Positions 12,466-23,280 of a stretch of DNA of 64,000 nucleotides are shown here, piece after piece; position 1 is the first letter of the stretch, and each line of letters begins with the position of its first letter. The stretch lies in contig WBMZ01008655.1 in the NCBI GenBank assembly GCA_013400975.1, positions 62,001 to 126,000 on the forward strand, read 5' to 3'. The stretch comes from Atrichornis clamosus (Eukaryota; Chordata; Aves; Passeriformes; Menuridae). Position numbers and translations under genes: made by a program. The notes under the pieces are model-generated. The model had not been told where the DNA came from. It did not search any database and was given only the letters and a program-made list of their open reading frames with translations.

Positions 12466-13384
12466 CAAAAGTTATATGCTTGTATCTTACTTTAGAATCA
12501 TTTGAAATAGAGTGCACAAAGCTTTCAGAGAACATGCTAGACTCAATTGCCTAACTTACAGCACATATTTTATTCAATTAATTAAATTTCCATTATGCTT
12601 ATGAATTGTCCATGAGTGGTTTGGGAACACAAGAATTCCCACCCCATCAGGAGGAGAGTTTAATAGAAGGCAGGCATTGTGGCCCTGCAGCAGGGTAACC
12701 AGCACACAGCCTCTCCCAGCACCAGCCTCCCAGCTCTCCACCATCTGTGCAACACTGACTTCCACAGTTAGTGGGTTTTGATAGATGTTGTCAGTTGGTT
12801 GTTCCCCCATCCCTTTTTTTTTTAAATTTCTTGATGTGTCGAGGTATGCTCTGAGACTTACTAGGGAGTTGAATATCCCAATAGAAATGATGTGAAGTTT
12901 TTCTCAGAAGAGAAATCAAAATGAGCCCATTATCATCAAGCTGTTGCAAACAAGGTTAGAATTCAGAGAATATGTTCTCCTCCAAGGAGAAGCATCTCAG
13001 CATCAGCCAGCCTACCTAATGTATTTTAACAGTAATAGTCTGTGTGTGGTAGTGCTTATCCGTATGTTAGCTACTACTTGACCTATTTTCTGTGACTAGA
13101 CAGGATCTGTAGTTGAGTGAATTTGGGGTTTGGTGTAAATATTTACAAATATTTACAAACAGGGCCTTGCATTTTACCAGTGAAATTCTGCATTTCTAAT
13201 CTGGAGCTGCTTTTTTCAGTAATAGACTTTCTATGTTTTCAACACTCTGGTTTGACCAAAAGACATCTTTTTCTTGATTAAATCTGTTTTCTGTACACCA
13301 GCTTTTCATCAGGAAGAGACTCATTCATGCTCAAGATCACTTTCTTGTTACACAAAACTGCTAGTTGACCTTATCAACACGCTT
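12466..13384. other. Non-coding, no feature recognised
   Basis: No gene or repeat family was recognised. The interval includes a T run at 12813-12821 and a small ATATTTACAA duplication near 13138-13159. Confidence 0.5.
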
Positions 13385-13565
13385 ATTGTTATTAACTAAT
13401 TCTTAGAGCAAGCTTTGAGATCATTATCCCCTTACTGAGCAGCTCACATGTGGAAGCAAGGGCAGACAGAACATGCAATATTCCTCCAGGCCACAGAGAA
13501 ATCATTAGCAGAAGACAGATTAAAATCCTGATTCCTTGTCCATTATTTAGATGATGCCTTTTCCT
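13385..13565 (+). repeat. Possible MIR/CORE-SINE-like ancient repeat
   Basis: ATCATTATCCCCTTACTGAG, then CCAGGCCACAGAGAAATCAT, then AAAATCCTGATTCCTTGTCC follow in the same order and spacing as an ancient amniote SINE ('attattatccccattttacag ... cccaaggtcacacagcaagt ... gaatccaggtctcctgactcc'). It has the same orientation as the 12.3-kb fragment but carries a different segment of that type of element. Heavily diverged. Confidence 0.45.
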
Positions 13566-16255
13566 TGCTAACTTCCCCTGTTGTTCAGCACATTAATACA
13601 ATACAGTGCTTCTTAGAGCACTCGTGTTTTGCTCCGATGTTTCAGAGGAACATAATAACTACAATAATAATGGCTGAATCCTCTTGGGTTTTGTGAAGAG
13701 TCCAAAAGAATAACTGAAATAGAGACAAAGCACACCTCTGGGAATGGGGCATAGTTTTGAACCTCTGTAAGGTGAAGCTGCCCAAACAGATCACTAGGTC
13801 ATAGCTAACAAAGCTTTTCCAGCTTACTGGAAAAGAAACCCTCACAGTTGTTTCATAACCTCAGTAAATCTGTCTTATTTTACAGAAATAAGCCTAAATT
13901 GCCCCCCTTCAATTTGAATGCTGTTTTTTTTCTAGGCAAAATGGTGACTTCTTCTACAGGAAGATATCTGAAACTCTGCAATGTGATATATAGTTCTTTT
14001 TTTCAGTCTTTATTAAAAAAAAAAAGAGAAAACCTTTAGGTCTTGTCTACTTTTTTTCTATTAAATATGTCTTGGCACTTGCCTAGATTATGGAGTAATC
14101 GCTTGCACAACATCATCCTTTAAATAGGTCAGCCAAAACTCTACATCCAAATACACTCTAAGCATTGCTCAGATCTCAGATTTTACAGTTGGGTTCTGTC
14201 TCTCTAATGGTCTGAATCAAAATTCTGGATACATCCAAATACCCTGAAGCAAGGGTATTGCAAATGCAGATCCAGCATGTCTGGCACAAGTCTTTCATTT
14301 TCAGCTAAGGTTTCTTTGTTTTTATTCTCCTCTTCCCCACCCCCCATCTCCTTCCCTTCAATTAAGGCAAAAGCACATTTTTATTTCATGAAATCTAGAA
14401 GTGATTGTTTTCCATGATGGTTGATATTCATATGTGAAAAATGATAAAGTGATTAACTTGCAATACATCTTAAGTGAATAGCTTGCAATACATCTTAAGT
14501 GAAACCCACAGAGAAGAGTAAAAACATGGAAATTCAGCACATATGTTTTGTAAAGAAAACCTATTGTCCTCTCTGGGAGGCTTTATTTCCCGAGCTTTTT
14601 AGGCAACACTTCTTTGGCCCATAAATCAATATGGAGGAGGTCCTGGTGCTCAAGTCTCTGTTACTAGCTACAGTTCAGTAGGGTTGTGTGTAGTAGGATA
14701 GGCACCAAAAGTCTGGAAGAGGCCTCTCAGGACATTACAGTAGTTGTGAGTATTTGAGGTAATCATATTATATACAATGCTTATTGTTTTATTGTAGCTG
14801 ATACTTGGCTTACTATCTTAAAAGCAGAGTCAGAACTCTGGTTAATCCTGAACCATCACAGTGACACATTTTCCAGAGGATATGCAAACTGAGACTAATT
14901 TTTCCATGTTTTTTTAAAGTCTCCCCTTTACTTGATTTCCTTATTAACTCTGTGCTGTTGCCACAGACAAACATAGGATAAGATCTCAGTATTTGTCATG
15001 TCTTGCCCTCCAGGATATAATTTTTCATAACTATATTTAATTGAATGGAATTAGCTTTCCTTTATAAGTCTGCAAAATACAAGGTGTGCTCAGATGCCTA
15101 AATACAAGCATAAACATTTGGGTTAACCCAGTCTAGTTTTGTGACTGAGCTGTCTAGAAGAGTATACCAGAGCTTGGTTTTGGCATACTGGAACCTGTCT
15201 TCTGGCTGCAGGTACTTTATATTCCAGCATGTCCTTTCATAAAAAAATTGACTTCATATTTACAAATTATTCTGTGCATAATGACTAAGGGGATTTATAG
15301 ATATTTTCTTCTATTCTATTGTAATAATCTGTTCAACATTTAAATCCACACTTTTGGCATTTCCATGTCTGTCTCCTTCCTGCAGTGACAGCTTTGATGC
15401 TCCATTCATCTCACAAATGCAGTTTTGCACATTATCTCAGACTTCAGCTGCACCTTTTCCTCCTCTGCACCTTGGTTTGTCCTCACCATTGAGTTCCCCA
15501 GGCCCAGATACATGGACTGGAGTGACAGCTTTACTTCTGTGAAGACTAGTGCTGGCAAATAAAAAACATATTACCCCAAGCTGGTCACATGCCTTCTCTA
15601 ACTACCAGCAATCTCAGTACTTTATCTTGTTCTTCATCTTTCATTAATTCACAGCTTCTACTTCCCCTTTTTTATCTCATCCGTCCAAACTCAGAGAGGA
15701 AGAGGACCATGCCAAAGGCAGCTTTCTCCCTCTGCTCTAGCTCTAACACACCTATGGGTGCTGGTAAATAAACAAAACATCTTCAGGCAGATGGAAGGCA
15801 CAGTGCTGCCCCAAGGACTGCACAGGCTAGAGGTTTTAATTGTTTTGTTGGCTGGGTCATGCTGTTCTTCCACATGGCTCAGCACCCACTTCCACATCTG
15901 GTGCAAAAGGGTATCTCAGATAAGGATTGACCTTTCCATCTCCCTGCAGAGTTAGAGCCAGAGGAAGTACTTCCATACTGGGACAATGCCTGAAAGTCCC
16001 TCCAAGTTCCTGTGCTTGAAGAACTGCACATAAATACTGTACACGAGTAGTCCTCACTCCAAATAAATCAGTCTTCGTTTTCTTCGGATTTTTTCATTTT
16101 AGCCCAAGTACCAATATTAGGACAGTTTGTGACTGAGATCATAATAAAGGAGATGCCCATTTTACATTTCCATGCTGCAAACACCAAAATCTGACCCTAA
16201 GTTTGCTGCTTTTTTTCAAGTCCTAGTTGTTACTGGCATGATTCATTTTTTGTTT
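13566..16255. other. Non-coding, no gene recognised
   Basis: AT-rich, with short frames only. It holds a 25-bp-period tandem duplication at 14457-14502 and A-rich or C-rich short runs. No other feature was identified. Confidence 0.55.
14457..14502. repeat. Two-copy tandem duplication, period 25 bp
   Basis: The 21-base segment beginning CTTGCAATACATCTTAAG at 14457 recurs exactly at 14482, separated by four bases. The two copies are identical, so the duplication is recent relative to the decayed repeats around it. Confidence 0.9.
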
Positions 16256-16400
16256 TGTAATAGTACCCAGATGTCCCAAACAGGGTCTTGCTGTGCTTAA
16301 CACCATAGAAACATATAAGAAGAAACAGGCTTTGCTCTGGAGAACTTAAAATTTAATGTAGGAAACAAATGCAGTATTGTAAACAAGGTGAGATAGGCAT
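16256..16400 (+). repeat. Ancient amniote repeat (MIR/CORE-SINE-like)
   Basis: The run GTACCCAGATGTCCCAAACA, GGTCTTGCTGTGCTTAACAC, ATAGAAACATATAAGAAGAA and GGAGAACTTAAAATTTAATG closely follows a layout I recall from turtle and bird repeats ('gtgcctagaggccccaac...gggccccattgtgctaggcactgtacaaacatataacaaa...aagagcttacaatctaa'). Four successive blocks in order make this one of the firmer ancient calls in the window. The family name is not certain. Confidence 0.6.
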
Positions 16401-19400
16401 CAGGGTGACTAGTTGCTGTAGGCTGGCTCTGGTCACTGAAGAACAGTGCTAAATCATGCCCTGGGACTTTTATGGTGTTGGAGAGAACTGGTCAGTGACC
16501 CGCTGTGGCTCCATCATCAGCCATCAGCCAGTGTCAGGAGGAAGTCCTGAAACAGAACTTGAAGTTGATAAGATGAATTTAGTAGACAAAGCCATGCGGA
16601 CTGAGAGGGAGGCATATGGTTAGTTTTTATTCTTTATTGCCCTAATGAGGGGACAGCAAATCCCTGGCAAGGTAATGCTGGATAGCCTCGCTGAAGAAAA
16701 GCTGTAGAAAAGTATTTAAGGGGAAAAAAGGCTCCCTCATGCAGCAGTGAAGGGACAGATCCCAGTTCAGATGGCGTGTGGTCAGATCTGAGTGAGGAAA
16801 TGGTGTAATAAAGGCTGGGACTGAAAGAATGAAGGAGAAAAGAGGAATTTCAAAAGGTTAGGCATTTTTATTTAATACAATAATCATTTCCCTTTGGATC
16901 TGAAGCAGCTATCCTTCTATTTTCTATTCTTGAAATACTAAATACTGTATCAAATTTATTAATTTATGAATGAACCCCAGTTTTTCTAACAGACATCATT
17001 AATTATTTCTGGGAATACTGGTCATTTTGCCTGGTGTATAGGAGAAATGTGCTTTTCATTTAATCGACCATTTGGTGGCAGTACATGTTAGTCTCACTTT
17101 TTGGATGATAATGTGTTATTCATTATGGTTGTATCTCAAATTTGTTCCTCTCAAATATGTCAAGTGCAGGAGCCAAATCTTTATATAAAGCCTGAAATGC
17201 TAAGGGATGAATGCCTGTTCTTAAAGCCCACTAAGAGAAACAGGTAAATAGGACATTCATATGAAGAAAATGGTGTTCATTAACACTTCATAGCAAGTCT
17301 TTAACCTACAAAAAACCATTTTATTTTGCTTCCTACTATTGTTTCTTCCAAGGTAGTGTGACACATTTTCACAGAAACTATGCTTTTAATGAAACATCAA
17401 CAGTATGCCCGGATTGCTTTCTTCCCTACATGTAAATTAAAATGAAGACAAAATAAATAATATTAATGGCCTGCACACAAAGAATAAATTCCACTTACAT
17501 GGAAAAGAAACACAGCCAGGACGTCCCCTGGTAAAAGGCACGTGATACCACACTCCTGCAATGCAAAGTACGCTACACTCTGAGTGAACAGTTCTATCTG
17601 GTACAGTTTAGAGAAGCGTACAATATCCTGTTTTTAATGCAGAGCAGGTGTTGGCAGATTGAAATACTAAGTCTCATTAAATCATATATATATATCTCAT
17701 CATGAAATCAAGTTTCTATTTCCAATATTAGTGTACTAGATCAGACTGTTAAAACTAAGAGGAGGGAGGTGAAAAGGGATCAGTTATGGTGCTCGTAGGG
17801 GTTGATACTTGCTAATCTCTGTTTTGATACAAGCAGTATTTCATTGAACTGTTTATTTTAACTAGGATTTTTTTTGAACTTATTTATTGAGCTGTGATAC
17901 TTCTTGGGAAGTGTTTCTGGCTATGGACAAATACCATCTGCAGTAGGGTAAACTTGTGTATAAAAAAGCTCATTAGGGCAAACTGAAACCAGGAAAGGAT
18001 CCTAGAAAGGGCCCAAGGAGGGAATTTGTAAAAGTAATGACAGGGTGGAAGGGCAGAAGGACACTGAGCTTCAGTGCTGGACAACAGTCCAGCTTCAAAC
18101 TAAACAACATGTAGTCAGCTTGCATTAATGTTATGTGTGCTCTGAAGCAGGCTGTAGCCACCTGCAAGGCATTCCTGGAGGCAAGAGAATTTCTGAAATA
18201 CAGACATGGAGGAGCAGAATGCACAAATTGTAAATCACATACTTAGATATAAATATTTATGCATAATAATGCATATCTATGTAAAAAAAAGATAAGCTCT
18301 GCATTTTCACGTCCCTGTGAATTTGAAAACTCTAATCTGAATTAACAGTCTTAACTTTGAAAGTCCCTCACTTTTCAACAAGAGCTACAGGTGCACTCTA
18401 GCTTGTAGTAGCTATTGGCAGCCTTAGGTGCTTGAATAGACAACTGGCAGCTTAATTTGATCTTCTCTGGTTTGACAGTCTGGCTTCCCACATTTTATAG
18501 TGTTTGCATTTTTTCAGTACGGAACATTTATAAAACCTCACAACACCTGTCTGCAGGAGACAAGTGTCACTACACCTCAGTTTTGGGTTCTGGAAATTAA
18601 AGAAACAAACCATTTAAAATATTGCAATGCCACAAAATGGTCAGAAATACAGAAACAGCAACACTCTCGGGGTGGGACACTTAGTAGTTTCTGAGTCATA
18701 TCATTAACATCCTTCTTACTTTTGCATCCAATTAATATATTACACTGAGAACACCATCTGAATCAGTTTAGAATTTAGACATTAATTTATAGCATAGCCT
18801 TTTCCAGTAAGTTGAACTAAGAAGTACAAAGTATTCTTGAAATTTGATTGATATTTTCTGAAGAGGTTTATTAGTAGTAGTTGCAGTTTTTGAGTGTTCA
18901 CTGCAGGTACTTATTCCTACCTTTGGGAATACCCAAGTTTCTGTAAATCAGGTAATGCTTGGGAGTTTTCACTGAAGACTTCAATAACAGAAGAGGTGGA
19001 GCTGCCACCTTGTCCTCACCCTCAGCAGCTGTAGAGGAGCTCTCCTATATCTCCTAAAATAAAATATTTCACTGGCTAAGGAAAGTTTCTTAAAGTTTAC
19101 AGTTTCAACAGTTAAAAGGAAGATAAGCAGTATAGCAGGCATTGATATACTGAGGTATTGTTTGCAAAAGGTGATATCTGATTTCTCAAATGAGCACGTG
19201 CCTCAGTCGCAGGAGTGATCTGTCACAGGAGGGAAATCACCCTGGAAGATGGATGGAACTGTTGCACACTTAAACAGTTGTTTTGTCTTCATTAGGAAGG
19301 ATTCAAGTTCACTGACCTCACCTATGCCAGAACTTTGTCATATAAACTTGTTACCACAGAGCCATGCATTAATTTGGTTGCTCTGTATTCGTGCCTTGCA

Positions 19401-20147
19401 TACCATATTCTCTAGTAAGTACAAACTAGCCTACTCCTGCTGCCATTAAGGAGTGAATTCCTTGAAGAAAAGGCACCAGAATAGTTATCACAAGCAGTCC
19501 TGTACCTACACCATGCTTGTACTGACTTGCTCTTCTGCTAAGAACCAGAATAAACATAGGGTAAAATCCTGCTGAAGACAGCCCTGCTTCTCTTTCTAGT
19601 GTGGAGTAGCTTACCCCTAGCTTTACATATTCCTGCTATCTGCACCACCTGCCAAAATGTGTGAAAACTATAATCTGCCTTCTTTTCACCAAGATTTTTG
19701 TATTGTGGTAGTCCTAATAGTTAAAAAAAAAGTCAATTTTCATAATAAAAAAACACAGTATATCTGATTTCTATCTTTGCAGTGCTAGAAACCAAACGCT
19801 TTTCATATAGATTTTTGTTCTTTTCATATTGGTGGAAGAGAGTAAATGAATTTAGGGTGATTTTTTTAAAAACCCTAAACGTCCCCAATTTTTCAAATTA
19901 GTGAGTCTGTCGATTAGAACAGTAATTCCATATGCATCTACTGTTTGCTGAGTTAAGCACAAATATCTATAAGTAACATGATTCTTGGCCCAGGAATACA
20001 AAACCCACAAATTTTTACCTTGGAGGAACCCCAGTGAACAAAAAATATTTATGTTTTCAAGAAAATGATGTCTTCTAACCTGCAGAGGGACCATCTGGGC
20101 TGACATTGCTTATGCTTTGCTCTTCCTTGTAGTTATAAGATTTTTAT
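16401..20147. other. Non-coding, no gene recognised
   Basis: AT-rich unique-looking sequence. A short (AT)n run lies at about 17683-17695. Short frames have no family resemblance. Confidence 0.55.
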
Positions 20148-21440
20148 AATATAATCATAAAATATGCTGACATGGAAGGGATCCACAAGGATCATCAAGT
20201 CCAGCTTCTGGCCCTGCCCAGGGCACCCAAGAATCACGCCCTGTGCCTGAGAGCATTGTCCAAATGTTTCTTGAGCTCTGTCAGCCTGGTGCTCTGATGA
20301 CTTCCCTTGGGAGCCTCTTCCACTGCCCAGCCACCCTCTGGGTGAAGAACCTTTTCCTGATATCCAACCTAAACCTCCCTGACACAACTTCAGGCCATTC
20401 CTTCGGGTCCTGTCACTGGTGACGAAAGTGAAGAGATCAGTCCCTGCTGCTCCGTCTTCCTTCGTGAGGAAATTGAAGCACAAAGAGGTCTCCCCTCAGT
20501 CTCCGCTTCTCCAAGATGCACAGACCAAGTGACCTCAGCCTCTCCTCACACGGCTTCACCTCCAGACCCTTCACCATCCTCATGGCCCTCCTTTGGACAC
20601 TCTTCAATAGTTGAGTATCTATCTTATATTGAGGCACCCAAACCTGCCCCCAGCACTCGAGGTGAGGCCGCCCCAGCCCAGAGCAGAGCGGGACAATCCC
20701 TCCCTTGCCCGGCTGGCGATGCTGGGCCTGATGCCCCCAGGACACATTTGGCCCTCCTGGCTGCCAGGACACTGCTGACTCAGATTCAACTTGCCATCAA
20801 CCACGACCCGTAGGTCTCTTTCTATGGCGCTGCTCTCCAGCATCATATTCCCCAGTCTGTTCATATATCCAGGGCTACCCCATGCCAGGTGCAGAATCTG
20901 GAACTTTTGCTTTTTGGACTTCATATGGTTGATGACTGTCCAACCCTCTAATTTGTGGAGGTCTCTCTACAGGGAGTCCCTCCCCACTGAGGGATTCAAC
21001 AGCTCCTCCCAGTTTAGTGTCATAGGTAAATGTACTCAGTATCCCTTCCAGTCCTGCCTCTAAGTCGTTTATGAAGTTGTTGAAGTGCACAGGGCTGAGG
21101 ATGGAGCCCTGTGGAACCCCACCAGTGACAGGTCACCAGTCTGATGTCATCCCATTCACTGAAACCCTTTGTGCCCACCCCATGAGCCCGTTTCTCACCC
21201 ATCACATGATGTGTTTATCCAGCTGTGGGCAGGACATTTTGTCCAGAAGGAGAAAGTGAGAGATAGTATCAAAAGCTTTGCTGAAGTCCAAAAAGATTAC
21301 TTCAACTGGCTTCCCTTGATCAACTATGTGGGTTACCCAGTCACAGAAGGAAATCAGGTTCAACCAGCCAGAGTTCCACCTAATGAAGCCATGCTGACTG
21401 TGATTAATATTTGGAATCAACATTGTAAAGATCAATTCCT
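20148..21440 (-). mobile_element. CR1 LINE, 5'-truncated, minus strand
   Basis: A non-LTR retrotransposon of the CR1 clade. Its 3' end lies at the low-coordinate side, where AATATAATCATAAAAT (20148-20163) is two decayed copies of the CR1 octamer tail read in reverse, followed by GGAAGGGATCCACAAGGATC, the usual CR1 3' untranslated motif. Translation of the minus strand gives successive blocks of CR1 ORF2 reverse transcriptase in three frames, from the fingers and palm (about 21435 downwards) to the C-terminal region (about 20450). About 1.3 kb remains of a roughly 4.5-kb element; the endonuclease and ORF1 are absent, as is normal for truncated CR1 copies. It adjoins unique DNA and then an LTR cluster. 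The subfamily is not assigned. Confidence 0.93.
20290..21435 (-). pseudogene. CR1 ORF2 reverse transcriptase remnant (dead)
   Basis: Homology to the CR1 ORF2 reverse transcriptase is visible in pieces. At 21435-21202 there is SQHGF, then VIFLDFSKAFDTISH, which contains palm motif A with its catalytic Asp preserved (codon 21286-21288). At 21090-20875 there is FNNFINDLEAGLE, then LSTFTYDTKLGGA, the motif C region, where the family's FADD has become FTYD, so the first of the paired catalytic aspartates is lost. At 20924-20619 come KQKFQILHLAWGSPGYM and SIASRAREG. At 20772-20437 come [18 protein letters not shown] and [19 protein letters not shown], then TSDRTRRNGLKL. At least two frame changes separate these pieces. 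This is an inactive remnant with no plausible cellular role. Confidence 0.9.
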
Positions 21441-21907
21441 ACCACTGTCCTAAAAGTGAAACCATGTCTTGGCTACTGCTATTTCTGCTTTAAATCATCC
21501 ACATCATGTTGCTTTAATATATGGCTGCATGGAAGACATGTTCTGATCACTAATTGTGGGCTTTACCCCTACTCAACAGCTACAGCTTTCTGGCAGTATG
21601 GTGTCAGTAGCATATTTGGTGAATATAGTATATCCCACATGGCTACAAGGAACAAACAATACATATGCTTATCTTCTGATTCAGTGGGAAACTGCCTGTC
21701 CATTACTCTGGGACATTGCATGGCTTTGTGCCTCCATTTCCCTTTAAGTTCAAAAGTCATTATTGTCCATTCATGAAAGCCACAGCATTGCTTTTACTAT
21801 GTTATGGTATGGTGATGAATAAGAATGATTTAACTCCAAAGCCGTGTTTGAGAGTTACTGTATCTATGTAAAATTTTGCCTGCCATCACCCTGAGCTTTG
21901 TATGTAT
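21441..21907. other. Non-coding spacer between CR1 and LTR
   Basis: About 470 bp of AT-rich DNA with no recognised feature. It may include a little more of the CR1 5' side, since the truncation point is not sharp by eye. Confidence 0.5.
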
Positions 21908-22069
21908 TGGGTTTACCTGGCCAGGTTTTGGTAGTGGAGGGGCTGTGGGGGTGGCTTCTGTGAGAAGCTGCCAGACGCTTGCCCCAGGCCCGAGACAGCC
22001 AATGCCAGGCAACTGCGAGACGCATGTACTGCTGGCCAAGGCTGGGCCAACCGAAAGAGTGATAACATG

Positions 22070-22075
22070 TATAAG
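22070..22075 (+). promoter_or_regulatory. Candidate LTR TATA box
   Basis: TATAAG lies about 160 bp into the LTR, just before an A-rich run and the AGAGCAGAGTGAG segment. The position fits a U3 promoter. Activity cannot be judged from sequence. Confidence 0.45.
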
Positions 22076-22320
22076 AAGAAAAAAAAAAAAGATACTGTGC
22101 AGATGCAATTGAGGCCAGAGAAGAGCAGAGTGAGAATATGTGAGAGGAACAACTGTGCAGACACCAAGGTCAGTGCAGAATGAAGGGCAGGAGGTTCTCC
22201 AGGTGCCAGAGAAAGATTCCCATGCAGGCCCTGGTGCAGACCATGGTGAGGCAGCTGTGTCCCTTCAGCCCACGGAGGATCTCAGGAGTGCAGGGATCCA
22301 TCTGCAGACCATAGGGGAGA

Positions 22321-22611
22321 CCACACTGGAGCACGTGGATGCCTGAAAGGTGTCTATGAACCTGTGGGAAGCCCACACTGGTGCAGGCTCCTGTCAGGGA
22401 TCCATAGAGAGAGGAGCCCACACTGGAGCAGGTTTGCTGGTAGGACTTATGACCCTGAGGACCCACCCTGGAGCAGCCTGTCCTTGAAGGACTGCACCTC
22501 GTGGAAGAGTGACCCATGGAGTTCATGGAGACTGATGCTTGTGGGATGGACTCACATTGGAGAAGTTTCTGGATAATTTTCTCCCGTGGAAGGGACCGCA
22601 CGCTGGAGCAG
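22321..22611 (+). repeat. About 45-bp minisatellite-like array inside LTR
   Basis: Cores related to CCCACACTGGAGCAG occur at 22321, 22372, 22417, 22462, 22551 and 22596. The steps are about 51, 45, 45, 89 (two units) and 45 bp. A worn core, GACCCATGGAGTTCATGG, sits at 22511, close to the position expected for the missing unit. The array therefore has about seven imperfect units and is part of the LTR rather than a separate satellite. Confidence 0.8.
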
Positions 22612-22960
22612 GGAAAGGACTCTTCTCTCTGAGCAGCAGCAGAAATAACATGTGATGAACTGACCATAAGCCCCATGCCCTGCACTGTTGGGGAAGGAGA
22701 TAGAGGTAGGAAGGAGGGAGGAGTGGGTGGAAGGTGTTTTTAAGGTCTTCTTTAATTCGCATTGTCCTGCTCTGATTTTTCTAGTAACAAACTCAATTAA
22801 TATCTCTAATTTGAGCCAGTATTTGGGGATTGATTTCTTCTGGACCTTATCTCAACCCATGAACCCTTCATTATATTTTCTCTCCCCTGTCCAGTTGTGC
22901 AGGGGAGTGATACACGTGCTTTGTGGATGTCTGGCATCCAGGCAGAGTCAATGCACTACA

Positions 22961-23280
22961 GTCCTGTGCAGGATTTGGCCAGTCAGAGGTGGGGCGCCAG
23001 TCACTTGGCTGGGGTACTTCTCCTCAGAAGTACCATACCACAGCAGCTATGCTATACATAGGAACCAAATTAGAGAGATATTCAAGTGCTGTGAGGATAG
23101 GCAGCCTCTGTGTGTGGAAGATTATTTCATGTGGAAAAAAAGTAAACATTTTAGACCTGACATTGTCCTTCTTTTGACTATGGAGCTCTCTGCCTTGTTC
23201 ATAGAAGCAGTGTCACAGTCTGTAATTAGTAATCAGTGAGGGAATCAAGGCAGACTAGACAGCCAAAGATCATGTAGAAC
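22961..23280. other. Spacer between two LTRs, content unknown
   Basis: 320 bp between the end of the first LTR and the start of the second. It contains GGATTTGGCCAGTCAGAGG and GGGGCGCC close to the first LTR, but no clear tRNA primer-binding site and no gag-like frame. It may be host DNA or a remnant of internal ERV sequence. Confidence 0.45.

Larger units (their letters stand above)
21908..22960 (+). mobile_element. Probable solo ERV LTR, about 1.05 kb
   Basis: Starts TGGGTTTACCTGGCCAGG and ends ...AATGCACTACA, giving TG...CA termini. Order of features: a GC-rich U3-like block, a TATAAG box at 22070-22075, AGAGCAGAGTGAGAATATGT, an array of about 45-bp units sharing a CCCACACTGGAGCAG core (22321-22611), GTGATGAACTGACC, a run-down polyadenylation region around 22785, and ATATTTTCTCTCCCCTGTCC near the end. 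This closely resembles a long LTR I recall as common in bird genomes. No gag/pol/env reading frames accompany it, and no matching target-site duplication is visible (flanks TGTAT and GTCCT). Open frames of 171 (minus) and 183 (plus, running out past the 3' end) codons in or over it are not coding evidence. Confidence 0.75.

Noticed and set aside
20529..21453. Plus-strand frames of 62-94 codons
   Set aside because: They are antisense shadows of the first CR1 copy.
22170..22685. 171-codon minus-strand open frame
   Set aside because: It is antisense to the LTR and its long open frame follows from the 45-bp (15-codon) repeats.
22688..23239. 183-codon plus-strand open frame, the longest in the window
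   Set aside because: It begins inside the LTR, crosses its end and runs into the spacer. No retroviral or host protein is recognisable.
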